64,000 bases of DNA from Deltaproteobacteria bacterium (GTDB lineage: Bacteria; Bdellovibrionota_B; Oligoflexia; Oligoflexales; Bog-1112). The position numbers and the translations under genes were made by a program. The notes beneath the pieces were generated by a model. It did no database searches. It was not told the DNA's origin and saw nothing but the letters and a program-made list of their open reading frames with translations. Location: positions 1 through 64,000 of the forward strand of contig CANIBL010000006.1 in assembly GCA_947466225.1 (NCBI GenBank). Direction: 5' to 3'. Shown here one piece after another: positions 34,931 to 44,377 of the stretch; the first letter of the stretch is position 1; each line of letters starts with the position of its first letter.

Positions 34931-36506
34931 AATCCGTGTACTTGCTTTCTCGTAGTACCGTCACTCTCACTTGCCCAGGGAAGGTCAAATTTTTGCGCAG
35001 TTTGGTTGCAATTTGGTTGGCCAAATCCCGAACGTCCTCATCGGTGATACCCTCCTTAGAAACCAAGGCGCGCACTTCTCGACCAGCCTGCAAAACATAG
35101 GCCTGATCAATACCCGGAAAGGATTTGGCTATCTCTTCCATATCAGTGAGACGTTGAATGTAATTCTTCATGAGCTCTTTACGTGCCCCAGGACGATTTT
35201 CTGACAGCGAATTTGCTGCCCCCAAAATCACGGCCAAGGAAGAGGCATTGGTAAGATCATCCGCATGATGCAAGCGAATGGCATCCACGATGTCCTCTTG
35301 CTCCCCATACTTTGCACACAAGTCAGCACCCAAATCCGCGTGGTTCCCTTCTACCTCGTGATCCAAGGCTTTACCGATATCATGCAACAAGCCAGCTCGC
35401 TTTGCCTTTTTCGGATTTTCCCCCAACTCTGCCGCGATCATACCGCAGATTTGTGCGGTCTCAACAGCATGCTGCAATACGGAATGCACACCGGTGCTGC
35501 GATAGCGCAATTTTCCCAATAGGGACACAATCGCAGGATGGAGATCAACTACACCGGTATCAAAAGAGGCTTGCTCTCCATACTCCTTGATGATCGTATC
35601 AAACTCTTGGGTGACCCGTTGTACCGTCTCTTCAATTCTTGCAGGATGAATCCGACCATCGGAGATCAGCCGCTCCATGGTTTTCTTTGCTATCTCTCTG
35701 CGGTACGGATTAAAGCAAGAGAGGATCACCGCCTCCGGCGTATCATCTATAATCAAATCGACCCCAGTGGCCTGTTCCAAGGCGCGAATATTGCGACCCT
35801 CGCGGCCGATAATGCGCCCTTTCATTTCCTCATTGGGTAAGGTGACGACACTCACTGTAGCTTCATTCACATATTCATTGGCAAGACGCTGCACAGAAAG
35901 ACTCACAATGTGCCGTGCCCGATGGTTGGCTTCTTTGCGCGCTTCCTCTTCGATTTTGCGAATCGAGTGCTGCGCTTCTTTGCGGGCCTCTTCCTCTAGC
36001 GAAGCCACGAGCTCTTTGCGCGCTTCTTCCGCTGACATACTGGCCACTTTTTCGAGGGCCTTTTGATGTTTTTCGAGGGATAGCTCATACTCTGCGATGA
36101 GACGAGTTTTATGCTTTTCATCGAGAGCCAACTTGGTCTCTCGTTTTTTCATTTTTTCTTCGCGCTGGTCCAACAAGGTAATCTTGCTATCGATGGACTG
36201 CTCGCGCTGTTGAATTTTTCGCTCTACTTTGGAGGACTCCGCCTTACGTTCTCGCGCTTCCTCCTCGAACTGTTTTTTACGTTGTTTGGATTCTTCTTTT
36301 GCCTCTTTGATGGCAGATTTGATAATCCCATCGGCTTCGCGGCGAGACTCTTCCAAAATTTTCTTGGATTCACTCTGCGCCTTTTCAAAGGTCATCAGCA
36401 CTTTTTTCTTGTGAAGAAAAAATCCCGCGAACAAGATCGTCAACAACGTACCAACGGCGATAACTAAGATCGCTTCTACTACACTCACTGTAACTCCCTT
36501 GAACAC
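34920..36506 (-). CDS. rny: ribonuclease Y
   Basis: Membrane-anchored endoribonuclease that starts mRNA decay. The 528-aa protein has one N-terminal TM (about 10-30), a long charged coiled coil (about 35-215), a KH domain with RIIGREGRNIRALE near residue 235, and an HD domain with LLHDIGKALDHE near residue 378 followed by NHADLGADL. The presence of RNase Y is common in Firmicutes, spirochaetes and deltaproteobacteria-like groups, not in gammaproteobacteria. Confidence 0.96.
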   Translation of the reverse strand: MFKGVTVSVVEAILVIAVGTLLTILFAGFFLHKKKVLMTFEKAQSESKKILEESRREADGIIKSAIKEAKEESKQRKKQFEEEARERKAESSKVERKIQQREQSIDSKITLLDQREEKMKKRETKLALDEKHKTRLIAEYELSLEKHQKALEKVASMSAEEARKELVASLEEEARKEAQHSIRKIEEEARKEANHRARHIVSLSVQRLANEYVNEATVSVVTLPNEEMKGRIIGREGRNIRALEQATGVDLIIDDTPEAVILSCFNPYRREIAKKTMERLISDGRIHPARIEETVQRVTQEFDTIIKEYGEQASFDTGVVDLHPAIVSLLGKLRYRSTGVHSVLQHAVETAQICGMIAAELGENPKKAKRAGLLHDIGKALDHEVEGNHADLGADLCAKYGEQEDIVDAIRLHHADDLTNASSLAVILGAANSLSENRPGARKELMKNYIQRLTDMEEIAKSFPGIDQAYVLQAGREVRALVSKEGITDEDVRDLANQIATKLRKNLTFPGQVRVTVLRESKYTDYAT

Positions 36507-36685
36507 GCCATATCATCATCTCATTTCATGTATACAACCAATCAACTTGAAAAGACTTCTTCATCGGCGATAGGTATATTATGCCAGCAGGTCAATGCCC
36601 TTGCCATACATAAGCAAAAAACACATGGGAGTAAAGCAGATAGACATGATTCTCACGTTGCGGCTTAGAACCAATCGCCTCCAAA

Positions 36686-36724
36686 AGAAAACCCCGGGAT
36701 GCTATTTTGCATACCCGGGGTTTC
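36686..36724 (-). terminator. intrinsic terminator after pal
   Basis: On the minus strand GAAACCCCGGG and CCCGGGGTTTTC form a perfect GC-rich stem with a loop of about 14 bases, followed by TTTTCTTTTGG. It lies about 45 bp past the pal stop and should separate pal from rny. The remaining bases 36510-36680 must carry the rny promoter, but no clear hexamers were picked. Confidence 0.85.
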
Positions 36725-36767
36725 TCGCGAGAATCGATCTGAAAGGTCGAAAGAAACTCGACAGACC

Positions 36768-37253
36768 TTACTTGCTGGTGAACTTGAATTCAGCGCGACG
36801 GTTTTCCGCGTGAGCTTCTTCGTTGTGAGCTGTATTAGCCATTTTTTCTTTGCCGTAGCTGATGGTGCTTACTGTGCCAGCATCTACACCAAGATTAACC
36901 AAGTAGTCGCGAACAGCGGTCGCTCTGCGGTTACCCAATGCGAGGTTGTACTCAACAGTACCTCTTTCATCGCAGTGGCCTTCAATTTGTACATGTGTAC
37001 CTGGCTTCGCGCGAAGGTATTCTGCCACTTTTTGTACTTGGGCTTCTGCAGCTGCATTGATCTGAGACAAATCGAAACCGAAGTGTACCACTTCAGCCGG
37101 CTCTTGCATGTTGTGTGCATCAGAAGGCGTTGTAACAGCAGTCGTTACTGGCTCTTTTACTTGGTTATCGTCACCAGAACAACCGGTGAACAATAGACCA
37201 AAGCCCAATGTTAGGGAGCAAAGGACAGACGCGGATTTTTTCTTGAGCAACAT
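36768..37253 (-). CDS. pal: peptidoglycan-associated lipoprotein Pal
   Basis: The 161-aa product has a signal peptide with lipobox FTGC (Cys near 25) and an OmpA-C domain. FGFDLSQINAAAEAQV and VQIEGHCDERGTVEYNLALG are the classic Pal peptidoglycan-binding pattern, followed by GNRRATAVRDYL. Pal ties the outer membrane to the cell wall with the Tol system. No tolB or ybgF is beside it, so the gene is apart from the usual tol-pal operon. ATG 37253 is chosen because the upstream frame is not signal-like. Confidence 0.95.
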   Translation of the reverse strand: MLLKKKSASVLCSLTLGFGLLFTGCSGDDNQVKEPVTTAVTTPSDAHNMQEPAEVVHFGFDLSQINAAAEAQVQKVAEYLRAKPGTHVQIEGHCDERGTVEYNLALGNRRATAVRDYLVNLGVDAGTVSTISYGKEKMANTAHNEEAHAENRRAEFKFTSK

Positions 37254-37385
37254 TCGATATCTCCTAAAAATTACGTGATGATACATACCGTCATCGTTGG
37301 TTACGTAGTGGGCGATTATTCCACAACACCTGGCTGATGGCAACGGATTTTCGATAAATCCCGGTCTTCATGAGCTGGAAAAGGT

Positions 37386-37413
37386 AGAGTATCCAAACTA
37401 CAGGGTTTTTCAA
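37386..37413 (-). promoter_or_regulatory. candidate sigma-70 promoter of pal
   Basis: On the minus strand TTGAAA (37408-37413) and TACTCT (37386-37391) are 16 bases apart, about 130 bp upstream of the pal start. The rest of 37254-37450 shows no gene. Confidence 0.35.
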
Positions 37414-37451
37414 GTCTTGTTTTTTGTTGAAGGGGTGTTTTCTCTTTTTCT

Positions 37452-37950
37452 TCGGAACCAGCTGCGCAGTTTCCAAACCTCCTTGCTAGGAGCTTGGAGA
37501 GTTGGGTAAGACAAAAAATCGGAGATAAGACCAAGGCCGGCGCGACGATCGGATCCTCCCACCTCTCAAAATCGCAGGCAGAGTTTTCGTCCAGGCCCCA
37601 CTATTCTTGCTTGTGATTTGTGACCCGTCGGGGCCCCCCGATCTGCTGCCCTTGGTCTTATCTCCGATTTTTTGTCTTACCCGCGTCTTCCCTGCAAAAA
37701 GGAGAAGAATACGAGAGCTTGGGAATAAATCCGAGCATGAGACGCGGGCAGCCAGACAGAAGGGGCCCAACGGGTCACAAATCGCAGCCACGAATTGGGT
37801 GTCCATGACGTGAGCTTGATCTGCGATTTTGAGAGGTGGGAAGATTCTGTCTGAGCGCCGACCGCGTCTCCTCCTAGGATTTTTTTCCAAACTTTCCTAT
37901 CTATCCATTTTCCGGCAAGGAGGTTTGGAAACTGCGCAGCTGGTTCCAAA
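37452..37950. repeat. large composite palindromic element, copy C
   Basis: The roughly 500-bp copy starts GGAACCAGCTGCGCAGTTTC and ends with the exact inverse; the terminal repeat is about 33 bp, through AAACCTCCTTGC. Arm 1 has a perfect 32-bp outer stem (from GGTAAGACAAAAAATCGG) with GATCGG/CCGATC and loop kind 2. Arm 2 has CAGACAG-type pairing and loop kind 1. Read from the other strand, its order equals copy B. No open frame in it has a start site or composition worth calling. It lies between pal and the exonuclease gene. Confidence 0.85.
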
Positions 37951-37978
37951 AAAAGAGCAGAAAAAGAAAACAGAAAAA

Positions 37979-38695
37979 CTACAACACCCGGTATTCTTGA
38001 AAATCCTGCCAGGTTTCAAGATCCTCCGCTTCTTTTTCCAGTAGGCGATGAAAGACCTCTGCTGTCACCTTTACGTCACCGATGGACCTGTGGCGCGCCT
38101 CGAACTGCAGCCCATAATACTGAGCCAAGGTATCCAAGTTCTTACGCTCCAAGGCCGGCAAAAGACTGCGCGCCATCTTCAGGGTACACAAAACAGGCCA
38201 TTCTATACCCATACCCAACCGCAACCCCGCCTCTCGAACGAACCCAATATCAAAGGTCGCATTATGCGCCACCAAAATACCGCCCTGCATCCATTGCAAA
38301 AACTGCGGAAGCACCGTTTCAATGGACGGCTGCCCATGCAGCATCTCTTGGGTAATACCGCTGATTTTAGAGGCTTGAGCAGAGATTACTTGCTTGGGAC
38401 ACACTAAGGTTGACCACTCGCCAACCAGCTCCCCCCCGAGATACTTTTGGGCCCCAATTTCCACAATCTCATCGAGAGCATCATCCAACCCGGTGGTTTC
38501 CAAGTCAAAGAAGACCAGCAGCGTACTGCGAATGTCCGTGGTCAACGTCGGCGCATAGCGCACCAACTTCTGCAACTGGAGATCCCCGCCACCGGCTTTT
38601 CCCTCTCCATCACTCTCCCCTGTGGGGAAAAAAACATCTTGAAACATGGAATATTGCAACAAACTCACAAGCGCCTCTTTCTCTGCTTCAAACAC
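37979..38695 (-). CDS. DnaQ-type 3'-5' exonuclease
   Basis: The 238-aa product contains a DEDDh exonuclease domain from about residue 60: FFDLETTGLDD (Exo I), LVAHNATFDIGFVREAG (Exo II) and RHRSIGDVKVT (Exo III with His and Asp). This resembles the proofreading epsilon subunit of DNA polymerase III or related RNase T-like enzymes. The first 55 residues are not part of the domain. A second ATG at 38647 is an alternative start. It overlaps the end of the CFI-box gene by 31 bp. It could be dnaQ or a repair paralogue. Confidence 0.85.
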   Translation of the reverse strand: MFEAEKEALVSLLQYSMFQDVFFPTGESDGEGKAGGGDLQLQKLVRYAPTLTTDIRSTLLVFFDLETTGLDDALDEIVEIGAQKYLGGELVGEWSTLVCPKQVISAQASKISGITQEMLHGQPSIETVLPQFLQWMQGGILVAHNATFDIGFVREAGLRLGMGIEWPVLCTLKMARSLLPALERKNLDTLAQYYGLQFEARHRSIGDVKVTAEVFHRLLEKEAEDLETWQDFQEYRVL

Positions 38696-40014
38696 AACCA
38701 GCCAGCGCTGCCCAGTAGCAATAATAAAATCGATAGTTCTACCGCAGAAAGCCCCATAACATTCTTCAAGAGAAAAATCCCACCAGCAGGTACCAATAAC
38801 GCAACGTATAGCATACTGCGCAATACGGGTGCCGTGCTAACATAATTGGCAAACGGTTCACTGGTCCGATAGTACCAATGCACAAACAACCGGCCCAACC
38901 GAAAGGGTTTTAAGAGGTGATCCCGGCCCCATCGATAGGTATCTGCTACAGAGCTATATTTTCCGTGCGTGGCAGACACCACAAAACAACGAGGGTCTCC
39001 GGCTTTTGGGAGATCATCGGAATTTTGCACATCAGATACCAAGAAGTTTTCCATAGGCGTTACCTGCTTACACTGTGGCACGGTGGAGTTCTCAAACTGG
39101 TAGATCACGGTATACGTTTTATCTAAGTCCAACCCAGTAAAACTCGCCATACCGCTTGCTATCGTGAAGGACTTAGCTTTTACCAGGGCTTGGTTTTGCG
39201 CTGTCAGCAGGTATGCATCCCCAGCCCCTAAGCAGGTAACACAGTTTGGCGTATCCGCATTGACATTCACTGTACAGGTGGTTGCGGTATCGTTACCGGC
39301 TGTATTATCCACGAGTTTTCCATCCAACGTACCGGTAAAGGCTGGGTCTACCACAAGCATGGCGTAATTGCTTACCGCTTGCGTATTGCCATCTGTCCCC
39401 GTTACGGGCGCTACCGTTGTAGGACAGGTCAACAGGATTCCTTTATGAATCCCAATTGGTTGTGAGCAGGTCGTGGCTGCCTTAGGCTTCGCATAGAGCA
39501 CAGATAATGTTTGGGTTACCCAGTTGGAACTCCCCGCAAACTGCACGCGTACCGTTACTGTCTTGACACCGGTATCCTGTACTTTCGCGATATCCCCCCC
39601 ATTATCCGTATTGGGAACAATGGTGGCTGTATAGGACAAGTTGTAGGTGGCATCATCGTTGGTGGTATAGCTTACATCGCTACTATCATCCCAATAAAAG
39701 TACTTATTTCGACCTGAGATGGGTTGGTTCGGCGTATGCAAGACAGGATTCACATCCGCCTGCGCTCCGGATCCGCCCCCGGATACATTTCCCAATGCAA
39801 TCTCCAACATATTCAGCAATGAGACTGAATCACTTGGATTTTTCACCTTTGTCGGATCCACATTGGACACGCTCACCGTCACACTGATCGAAGTACTCCC
39901 TACCTGCCCCGTTACCACCACATTCTCGGCCCGCAGAGGCACACTCGCCAGCAACAGACTGATACAACAAACAAAATTCGCCACCATTCGCCTACCCACC
40001 CTATTCCCCCCCAT
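38665..40014 (-). CDS. secreted protein with CFI-box-CTERM-like end
   Basis: The product is about 449 aa with a basic n-region and signal peptide ending SVPLRA. A beta-rich extracellular part follows with many paired cysteines (TTCSQPIGI, TCTVNVNADTPNCVTCLG). Near residue 350 the sequence CFVVSATHGKYS then RDHLLKPFRLGRLFVHWYYRTSEPFANY matches the pattern of the CFI-box C-terminal sorting-like domain (CFIATAAYG...FVxxYYxxSPxLA). Two C-terminal TM helices and a basic KQRKRRL end complete it. The CFI cysteine box is altered (CFVVSATHG). A start at 39987 is also possible. Confidence 0.72.
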   Translation of the reverse strand: MGGNRVGRRMVANFVCCISLLLASVPLRAENVVVTGQVGSTSISVTVSVSNVDPTKVKNPSDSVSLLNMLEIALGNVSGGGSGAQADVNPVLHTPNQPISGRNKYFYWDDSSDVSYTTNDDATYNLSYTATIVPNTDNGGDIAKVQDTGVKTVTVRVQFAGSSNWVTQTLSVLYAKPKAATTCSQPIGIHKGILLTCPTTVAPVTGTDGNTQAVSNYAMLVVDPAFTGTLDGKLVDNTAGNDTATTCTVNVNADTPNCVTCLGAGDAYLLTAQNQALVKAKSFTIASGMASFTGLDLDKTYTVIYQFENSTVPQCKQVTPMENFLVSDVQNSDDLPKAGDPRCFVVSATHGKYSSVADTYRWGRDHLLKPFRLGRLFVHWYYRTSEPFANYVSTAPVLRSMLYVALLVPAGGIFLLKNVMGLSAVELSILLLLLGSAGWLCLKQRKRRL

Positions 40015-40169
40015 ACAATTGGAAAGATCTCGCACTGCGGAATTTTCTATGCTACACTGCCCCTCTTTTCGGGAATAGTAGAATGTGTTTTGCTGCATCG
40101 CAGAACCTTCTTTCTTTCATTATTATGTAAGTGATCTTGTACCTATTTGAGAAAGGGGAAACCTACACC

Positions 40170-40436
40170 ATGGCCGTAAGCATCCGCCTACAACGCAAAG
40201 GCTCCACTCATCGCCCATTCTACCATTTGGTTGCCACCGACAGCCGTAATGCACGAGATGGCCGTTTTATCGAAAAATTGGGTCACTACGATCCTACGCG
40301 TCATCCATCCGTAGTGGAAGTGAATGCCGACCGCGTTCAATACTGGTACAGCAAGGGCGCTCAACTTTCCGATGCCGTAAAAAGCTTGGTAAAAGTACAG
40401 AAGATCTCCCTTACTCGCACCTCTGCTTCTGTCTAA
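40170..40436 (+). CDS. rpsP: 30S ribosomal protein S16
   Basis: The 88-aa protein starts MAVSIRLQRKGSTHRPFY with the S16 pattern and later GRFIEKLGHYDP and ADRVQYWYSKGAQLSDAV. ATG 40170 has AAAGGGGAA upstream. It leads the rpsP-rimM-trmD operon. The KH-domain gene often between rpsP and rimM is missing, as in proteobacteria. Confidence 0.97.
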   Translation: MAVSIRLQRKGSTHRPFYHLVATDSRNARDGRFIEKLGHYDPTRHPSVVEVNADRVQYWYSKGAQLSDAVKSLVKVQKISLTRTSASV

Positions 40437-40477
40437 TTTTGAAGTCCCCTGTGTATACCCCATCATCTTCATCAGAT

Positions 40478-41026
40478 ATGACCTGTATTGGCGGCATTGG
40501 CCGTCCTCATGGGGTTCACGGGGATTTTTCCCTTACGGGCCGGCGCGCATTGCTGTGCTTGAAACCAGCCGATGAATATCCCGCTCACTTGGGGGCCTCC
40601 CCAAAAGAGGGTCGCGCGGTAACCATCTTGCGCCATCAGATCCTGCAAGGACGAGATGTTCTCCACGTGCGCGAATTGTCTGATCGCACGGCAGTAGAAG
40701 CCCATGCCGGCACGTCCCTTTGGATGCATGCTCGTTTCTTCGCTGATCCCAATGCGCCCTGGACCGGTTGTACGGTGTTTGATGCAGCAGGTGTTTCCCT
40801 CGGAGTAGTACGAGATATCGTAAACCATGGGGCCACGCCCAATGCCCAGATTGAGTCCCCCGCTGGCGATTGGCTCGAAGTTCCCTTTGTGGAAAGCTAC
40901 TTCCGTTTGGATGCAGCCCAAGCCAAAACTTCGAAGCAGGTTCACTTGACGGTAGAAGCGGAGATCCTGGAAGACCTATGGGATCGCGCCTCTACGAAGA
41001 CACCTTCATGCAACGAATCACCGTAA
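40478..41026 (+). CDS. rimM: 16S rRNA processing protein RimM
   Basis: The roughly 182-aa protein helps mature the 30S head and binds S19. The start MTCIGGIGRPHGVHGDFSL is the conserved RimM N-terminus. The PRC-barrel half has WTGCTVFDAAGVSLGVVRDI and DWLEVPFV. No SD is obvious before this ATG; TTG 40439 in the same frame is possible but would add 13 unsupported residues. The end overlaps trmD by 19 bp. Confidence 0.92.
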   Translation: MTCIGGIGRPHGVHGDFSLTGRRALLCLKPADEYPAHLGASPKEGRAVTILRHQILQGRDVLHVRELSDRTAVEAHAGTSLWMHARFFADPNAPWTGCTVFDAAGVSLGVVRDIVNHGATPNAQIESPAGDWLEVPFVESYFRLDAAQAKTSKQVHLTVEAEILEDLWDRASTKTPSCNESP

Positions 41027-41700
41027 TCACCCTGCACCCCCATGTATTCGAGGCTTACGGGCAGTTTGGCGTCGTACGACGCGCGGTTCAACTAGGCGCT
41101 ATCGATCTACGCTTCGTGCAACTCCGAGACTTTGCCATCGATCGACACGGCTCTGTGGACGATCGCCCCTACGGCGGTGGAGATGGCATGGTGCTGCGAC
41201 CGGAGCCACTTGCGAACGCAGTAGAAGCACACCGCACACCCAACGCCCACATCATCGCATTTAGCCCTGGTGGCACCCACTGGACCCAGCCTTGCGCGAC
41301 TCAGCTTCAAACAGAAGGCCGAGATCTCATCCTCCTATGCGGCAGATTTGCTGGCATGGATCAGCGGTTCCTTGACCTCTACGTAGAGACCCAAATCTCC
41401 CTCGGGGATTTTGTGCTGTCCGGCGGAGAAATTCCTGCGCTTGCTATCCTCGATTCCTTGGTTCGCGGATATCCCGGGGTCCTCGGCCATGCAGATAGCG
41501 CTACGCAAGATTCTTTTGCCAGCGGCATGAACTACGGCCTTGAGCATCCTCTCTATACACGCCCTGAAATTTTTGCGGGCCTCGAAGTACCCCCTGTGCT
41601 ACGCTCAGGGGATCATGCTGCTATCGATACGTGGAGAAAAGAACAAAGCGAAGCGATGACCCGCAAATATCGCGCAGATTTGTTGCCTCCCAAAACATAA
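41008..41700 (+). CDS. trmD: tRNA (guanine-N1)-methyltransferase
   Basis: The 230-aa SPOUT enzyme methylates G37 of tRNAs and prevents frameshifting. Conserved segments are DDRPYGGGDGMVLRPEP (near residue 50), LLCGRFAGMDQRFLD and DFVLSGGEIPALAILDSLVR with RGYPGVLG. rplS, often the next gene, is absent and uppP follows after 9 bp. The ATG at 41008 lies inside rimM, coupling the two. Confidence 0.96.
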   Translation: MQRITVITLHPHVFEAYGQFGVVRRAVQLGAIDLRFVQLRDFAIDRHGSVDDRPYGGGDGMVLRPEPLANAVEAHRTPNAHIIAFSPGGTHWTQPCATQLQTEGRDLILLCGRFAGMDQRFLDLYVETQISLGDFVLSGGEIPALAILDSLVRGYPGVLGHADSATQDSFASGMNYGLEHPLYTRPEIFAGLEVPPVLRSGDHAAIDTWRKEQSEAMTRKYRADLLPPKT

Positions 41701-41709
41701 GGCCGCCTC

Positions 41710-42501
41710 ATGGACCTCTCTGTCGCCATTTTGCTTGGTATCGTGCAAGGTATTGCGGAATTTTTGCCCATTTCCAGCTCCGGACATCTCCTGCTCTTCG
41801 ATCATCTGCTCGAGGGAAAATCCCTTTCCCTGCATATGAATATCGCGCTTCATTTGGGGACCCTACTCGCAGTGTCGCTCTATTTCTTCTCCGACTGGTG
41901 GAGAATGCTGATGGCGCTGATCGCCAAGTTTCGACACAAGACCCCCTCTTTTGAAGCCGACACCTTATTTCCTGCCCTTGTCATCGGGTCGATTCCCGCT
42001 GGGATTTTGGGACTCTTGTTTGACAAGCAGATCGAGGCGGTCTTTCACAACCCCCATCACATTGCCATCCCTCTCATCCTAGTGGGGATCCTCATGTGGG
42101 CTGTAGATCGCCACTACCCTGCGCACAAAACCTTGGAACAAGGCTTGAACATTCGCCAAGGACTATGGATCGGCATCGCCCAATGTTGTGCGTTGATCCC
42201 CGGGGTCTCCCGCAGCGGATCCACGCTCACAGCCGGGCGCTTTTTGGGATTTTCGAAAGACAGTGCAGCACGCTTTTCTTTTTTACTGGGCACACCCCCC
42301 ATGGTGGCCGCTGTGCTGCTGCATATCAAAGGCGTAGGGCAGGCTCTCACAGATTCGCATTTTCAGGTTGGTGTACTCGCATCTTTTATCGTGGGACTGG
42401 CAAGCATCCACTTCTTACTTGCCATGCTGAAACGCTATAGCTTGTTTCCCTTCATGGTCTATCGAGTGGCACTGGGGATTGGGATCTTGTTGTGGCTGTG
42501 A
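41710..42501 (+). CDS. uppP: undecaprenyl-diphosphatase
   Basis: Integral membrane enzyme (BacA family) that recycles the C55-PP carrier for cell-wall synthesis. The 263-aa protein shows the two signature regions: AEFLPISSSGHLLL near residue 17 and PGVSRSGSTLTAGRFLG near 165. About eight TMs. Placement beside trmD is not a known conserved neighbourhood. Confidence 0.95.
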   Translation: MDLSVAILLGIVQGIAEFLPISSSGHLLLFDHLLEGKSLSLHMNIALHLGTLLAVSLYFFSDWWRMLMALIAKFRHKTPSFEADTLFPALVIGSIPAGILGLLFDKQIEAVFHNPHHIAIPLILVGILMWAVDRHYPAHKTLEQGLNIRQGLWIGIAQCCALIPGVSRSGSTLTAGRFLGFSKDSAARFSFLLGTPPMVAAVLLHIKGVGQALTDSHFQVGVLASFIVGLASIHFLLAMLKRYSLFPFMVYRVALGIGILLWL

Positions 42502-42533
42502 AACTGTTTGTCTACAATGATATCCATAAAGCC

Positions 42534-44348
42534 CTACCAACAAAGACAGAGAAGGTCTGCACTCATTCCAGTGCAAGATGCTCCTGCAAATCCCGCTAAA
42601 AAACGAGATGGCACCGGGGGGGTTCTGCCGCCACTCTCCTCATCCTCGCTTGTGCTATCGTAATATCCTCCTTGTCCAGATGCACTCCCGGTCCAACCTG
42701 TACAGTTGTAAGCAGAAGCGAAAGCACCTCCTGAGAGGGTCCCCGTCCAAAAAACCGTTGTGCTACCACCTAGTATAGTTTGCAATCCCACCACTCCCCC
42801 TCCATTACAAAAAGAACCAGTCGAACAAGGGCCCACTGTACTGGAAATGAGATCGGACCAATTTGCGGCAATAGATACATCACTGGTATTGGCAATTGGG
42901 ATTGAAGTAGGGAACTTCCCATTTCCTGTTCCATACTGTGTAGGAAAATTGCCGATATAATCGGAGTTGGTCACACTCAAAAATGCGTGCGTATAGTTAC
43001 AGTGCAAGGAAGAGTAGCTTGCCGCTTTTTTTGTAGCACAAAAGGCATCTGCACCTAAACGTCCATTTGCCGTTCCATTTCTCAAATCCCCAGTGCGAGT
43101 ACTTCCTTGGGCAAACATATACATCAAGCCAGAGGTAGCCTGAGAGGTCATCGTATAGGCACTTTGGTTTCCAGCTTGATCCTGTACCAGCACATTAAAA
43201 TAGTACGTGGTATTCGGCGCAAGATCAGCAACAGCTAGTTCGATGCCGTTGGTCGTTACACTTCCCACAGGCGTACCATTGGCGAGGGTATGTGCCACTG
43301 TATCAATATTGTTCGAAGTAGAGGAGTACAGTTGGAACTGCAAATTCGCTTGAATTGTACGGTCATCGGTTACAGCACTCAGCCTCCCTCTTACCGTCAC
43401 GCTTGTTGTACCCACAGAAGAAAACAAAATCCCAGCTAAAATTGGATCTACAACAGGAGCGGTTGTATCTGGAGTTTGAAGAGTCGTATTAGCAGCCTTT
43501 GTATACACGCCTCTGTTTCCTGCCGCATCAGAAACCACTACGTTCACATAATAGGTGATATTGGGCGTAAGACCGACCACGGCAAGTGAAGCACCTCCAG
43601 CCGGCACAGAACCTTGAGTAGACAGATTGGCAGCATCAATAGCAGACAGCGTTGCAACCTCACTCTGGGTGGTAGAAGCGAACACTTCGTATGCCAAGTT
43701 GGCTGCCGATGTTACCTCATCTGCAGCTGCCGTCCAAGTTACGGTAAACCCCGTAGTGGTCGTACTGCTAAAAGCCAAGATCCCACTGTTTCCCGGTACT
43801 GGAGGGGTTAGATCTAGGATGGCTGTGGCCGCAGTCGCCACATCATACAGGGTGATATTGCCTGCTTGATCTGAGACCATCACCATGAAGTAATATGTGG
43901 TGTTGGGATCCAAGCTCTGTATATCCACCGTCGTAAGAGCGGTTGTCGGAGCTCCTACCTGCGAGGCTTTTGAAGCACCTTGCCAATCTGCTTGTGTCGT
44001 CAGGCTTGAAGTAGATTTGTACACAAGATACACAAGATCTGAATCAGGCGTTACAGTATCTGTAGCCGCTATCCACGTCAGGGTGACGCCTGTGGTAGAC
44101 ACAGCAGAAACGAGTACTCCACTGGAGGATAAAGCAGGAGCTATGGTATCCACAGGTACTGTTGTTGTCACGGTCGTTGTTGTTTGAGTTGCAACCTCTA
44201 CCGTAGAGGTTGCTGTAGCTGCAGTAGCAGGCTTTGCCTTTATTGCATCTGCAGCTGTTGGTGCCGATTTGGATTCCCTGCCGCAATTAGCTAGAAACAA
44301 AAGTGAAAGACCGAACCACACCTTCTGGCCTACATATGAATTGCACAT
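42534..44348 (-). CDS. lipoprotein with three FN3 modules and DUF1554-like end
   Basis: The 604-aa product has a signal peptide and lipobox LANC (Cys near 22). ATG 44348 has GGGGGAAAT in front. A Thr/Ala-rich linker leads to three fibronectin-III-like repeats (about 65-370), each with NTTYYF.VMVSD-like or ITYYVNVVVSD-like strands. From about residue 385 a C-terminal part with LGADAFCATKK, HCNYTHAFLSV and W/C pairs resembles DUF1554. It is a second member of the same surface class as 5602-8191, but with FN3 repeats. The extreme end (SADLLCLCW) is Cys/Trp-rich. Confidence 0.8.
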   Translation of the reverse strand: MCNSYVGQKVWFGLSLLFLANCGRESKSAPTAADAIKAKPATAATATSTVEVATQTTTTVTTTVPVDTIAPALSSSGVLVSAVSTTGVTLTWIAATDTVTPDSDLVYLVYKSTSSLTTQADWQGASKASQVGAPTTALTTVDIQSLDPNTTYYFMVMVSDQAGNITLYDVATAATAILDLTPPVPGNSGILAFSSTTTTGFTVTWTAAADEVTSAANLAYEVFASTTQSEVATLSAIDAANLSTQGSVPAGGASLAVVGLTPNITYYVNVVVSDAAGNRGVYTKAANTTLQTPDTTAPVVDPILAGILFSSVGTTSVTVRGRLSAVTDDRTIQANLQFQLYSSTSNNIDTVAHTLANGTPVGSVTTNGIELAVADLAPNTTYYFNVLVQDQAGNQSAYTMTSQATSGLMYMFAQGSTRTGDLRNGTANGRLGADAFCATKKAASYSSLHCNYTHAFLSVTNSDYIGNFPTQYGTGNGKFPTSIPIANTSDVSIAANWSDLISSTVGPCSTGSFCNGGGVVGLQTILGGSTTVFWTGTLSGGAFASAYNCTGWTGSASGQGGYYDSTSEDEESGGRTPPVPSRFLAGFAGASCTGMSADLLCLCW

Positions 44349-44377
44349 ATTTCCCCCACTAAATGCGACAACAGGTT

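Noticed and set aside
40870-41007. 46-residue N-terminal extension of trmD
   Set aside because: Translation of rimM in another frame; TrmD starts at MQRITVITLHP.
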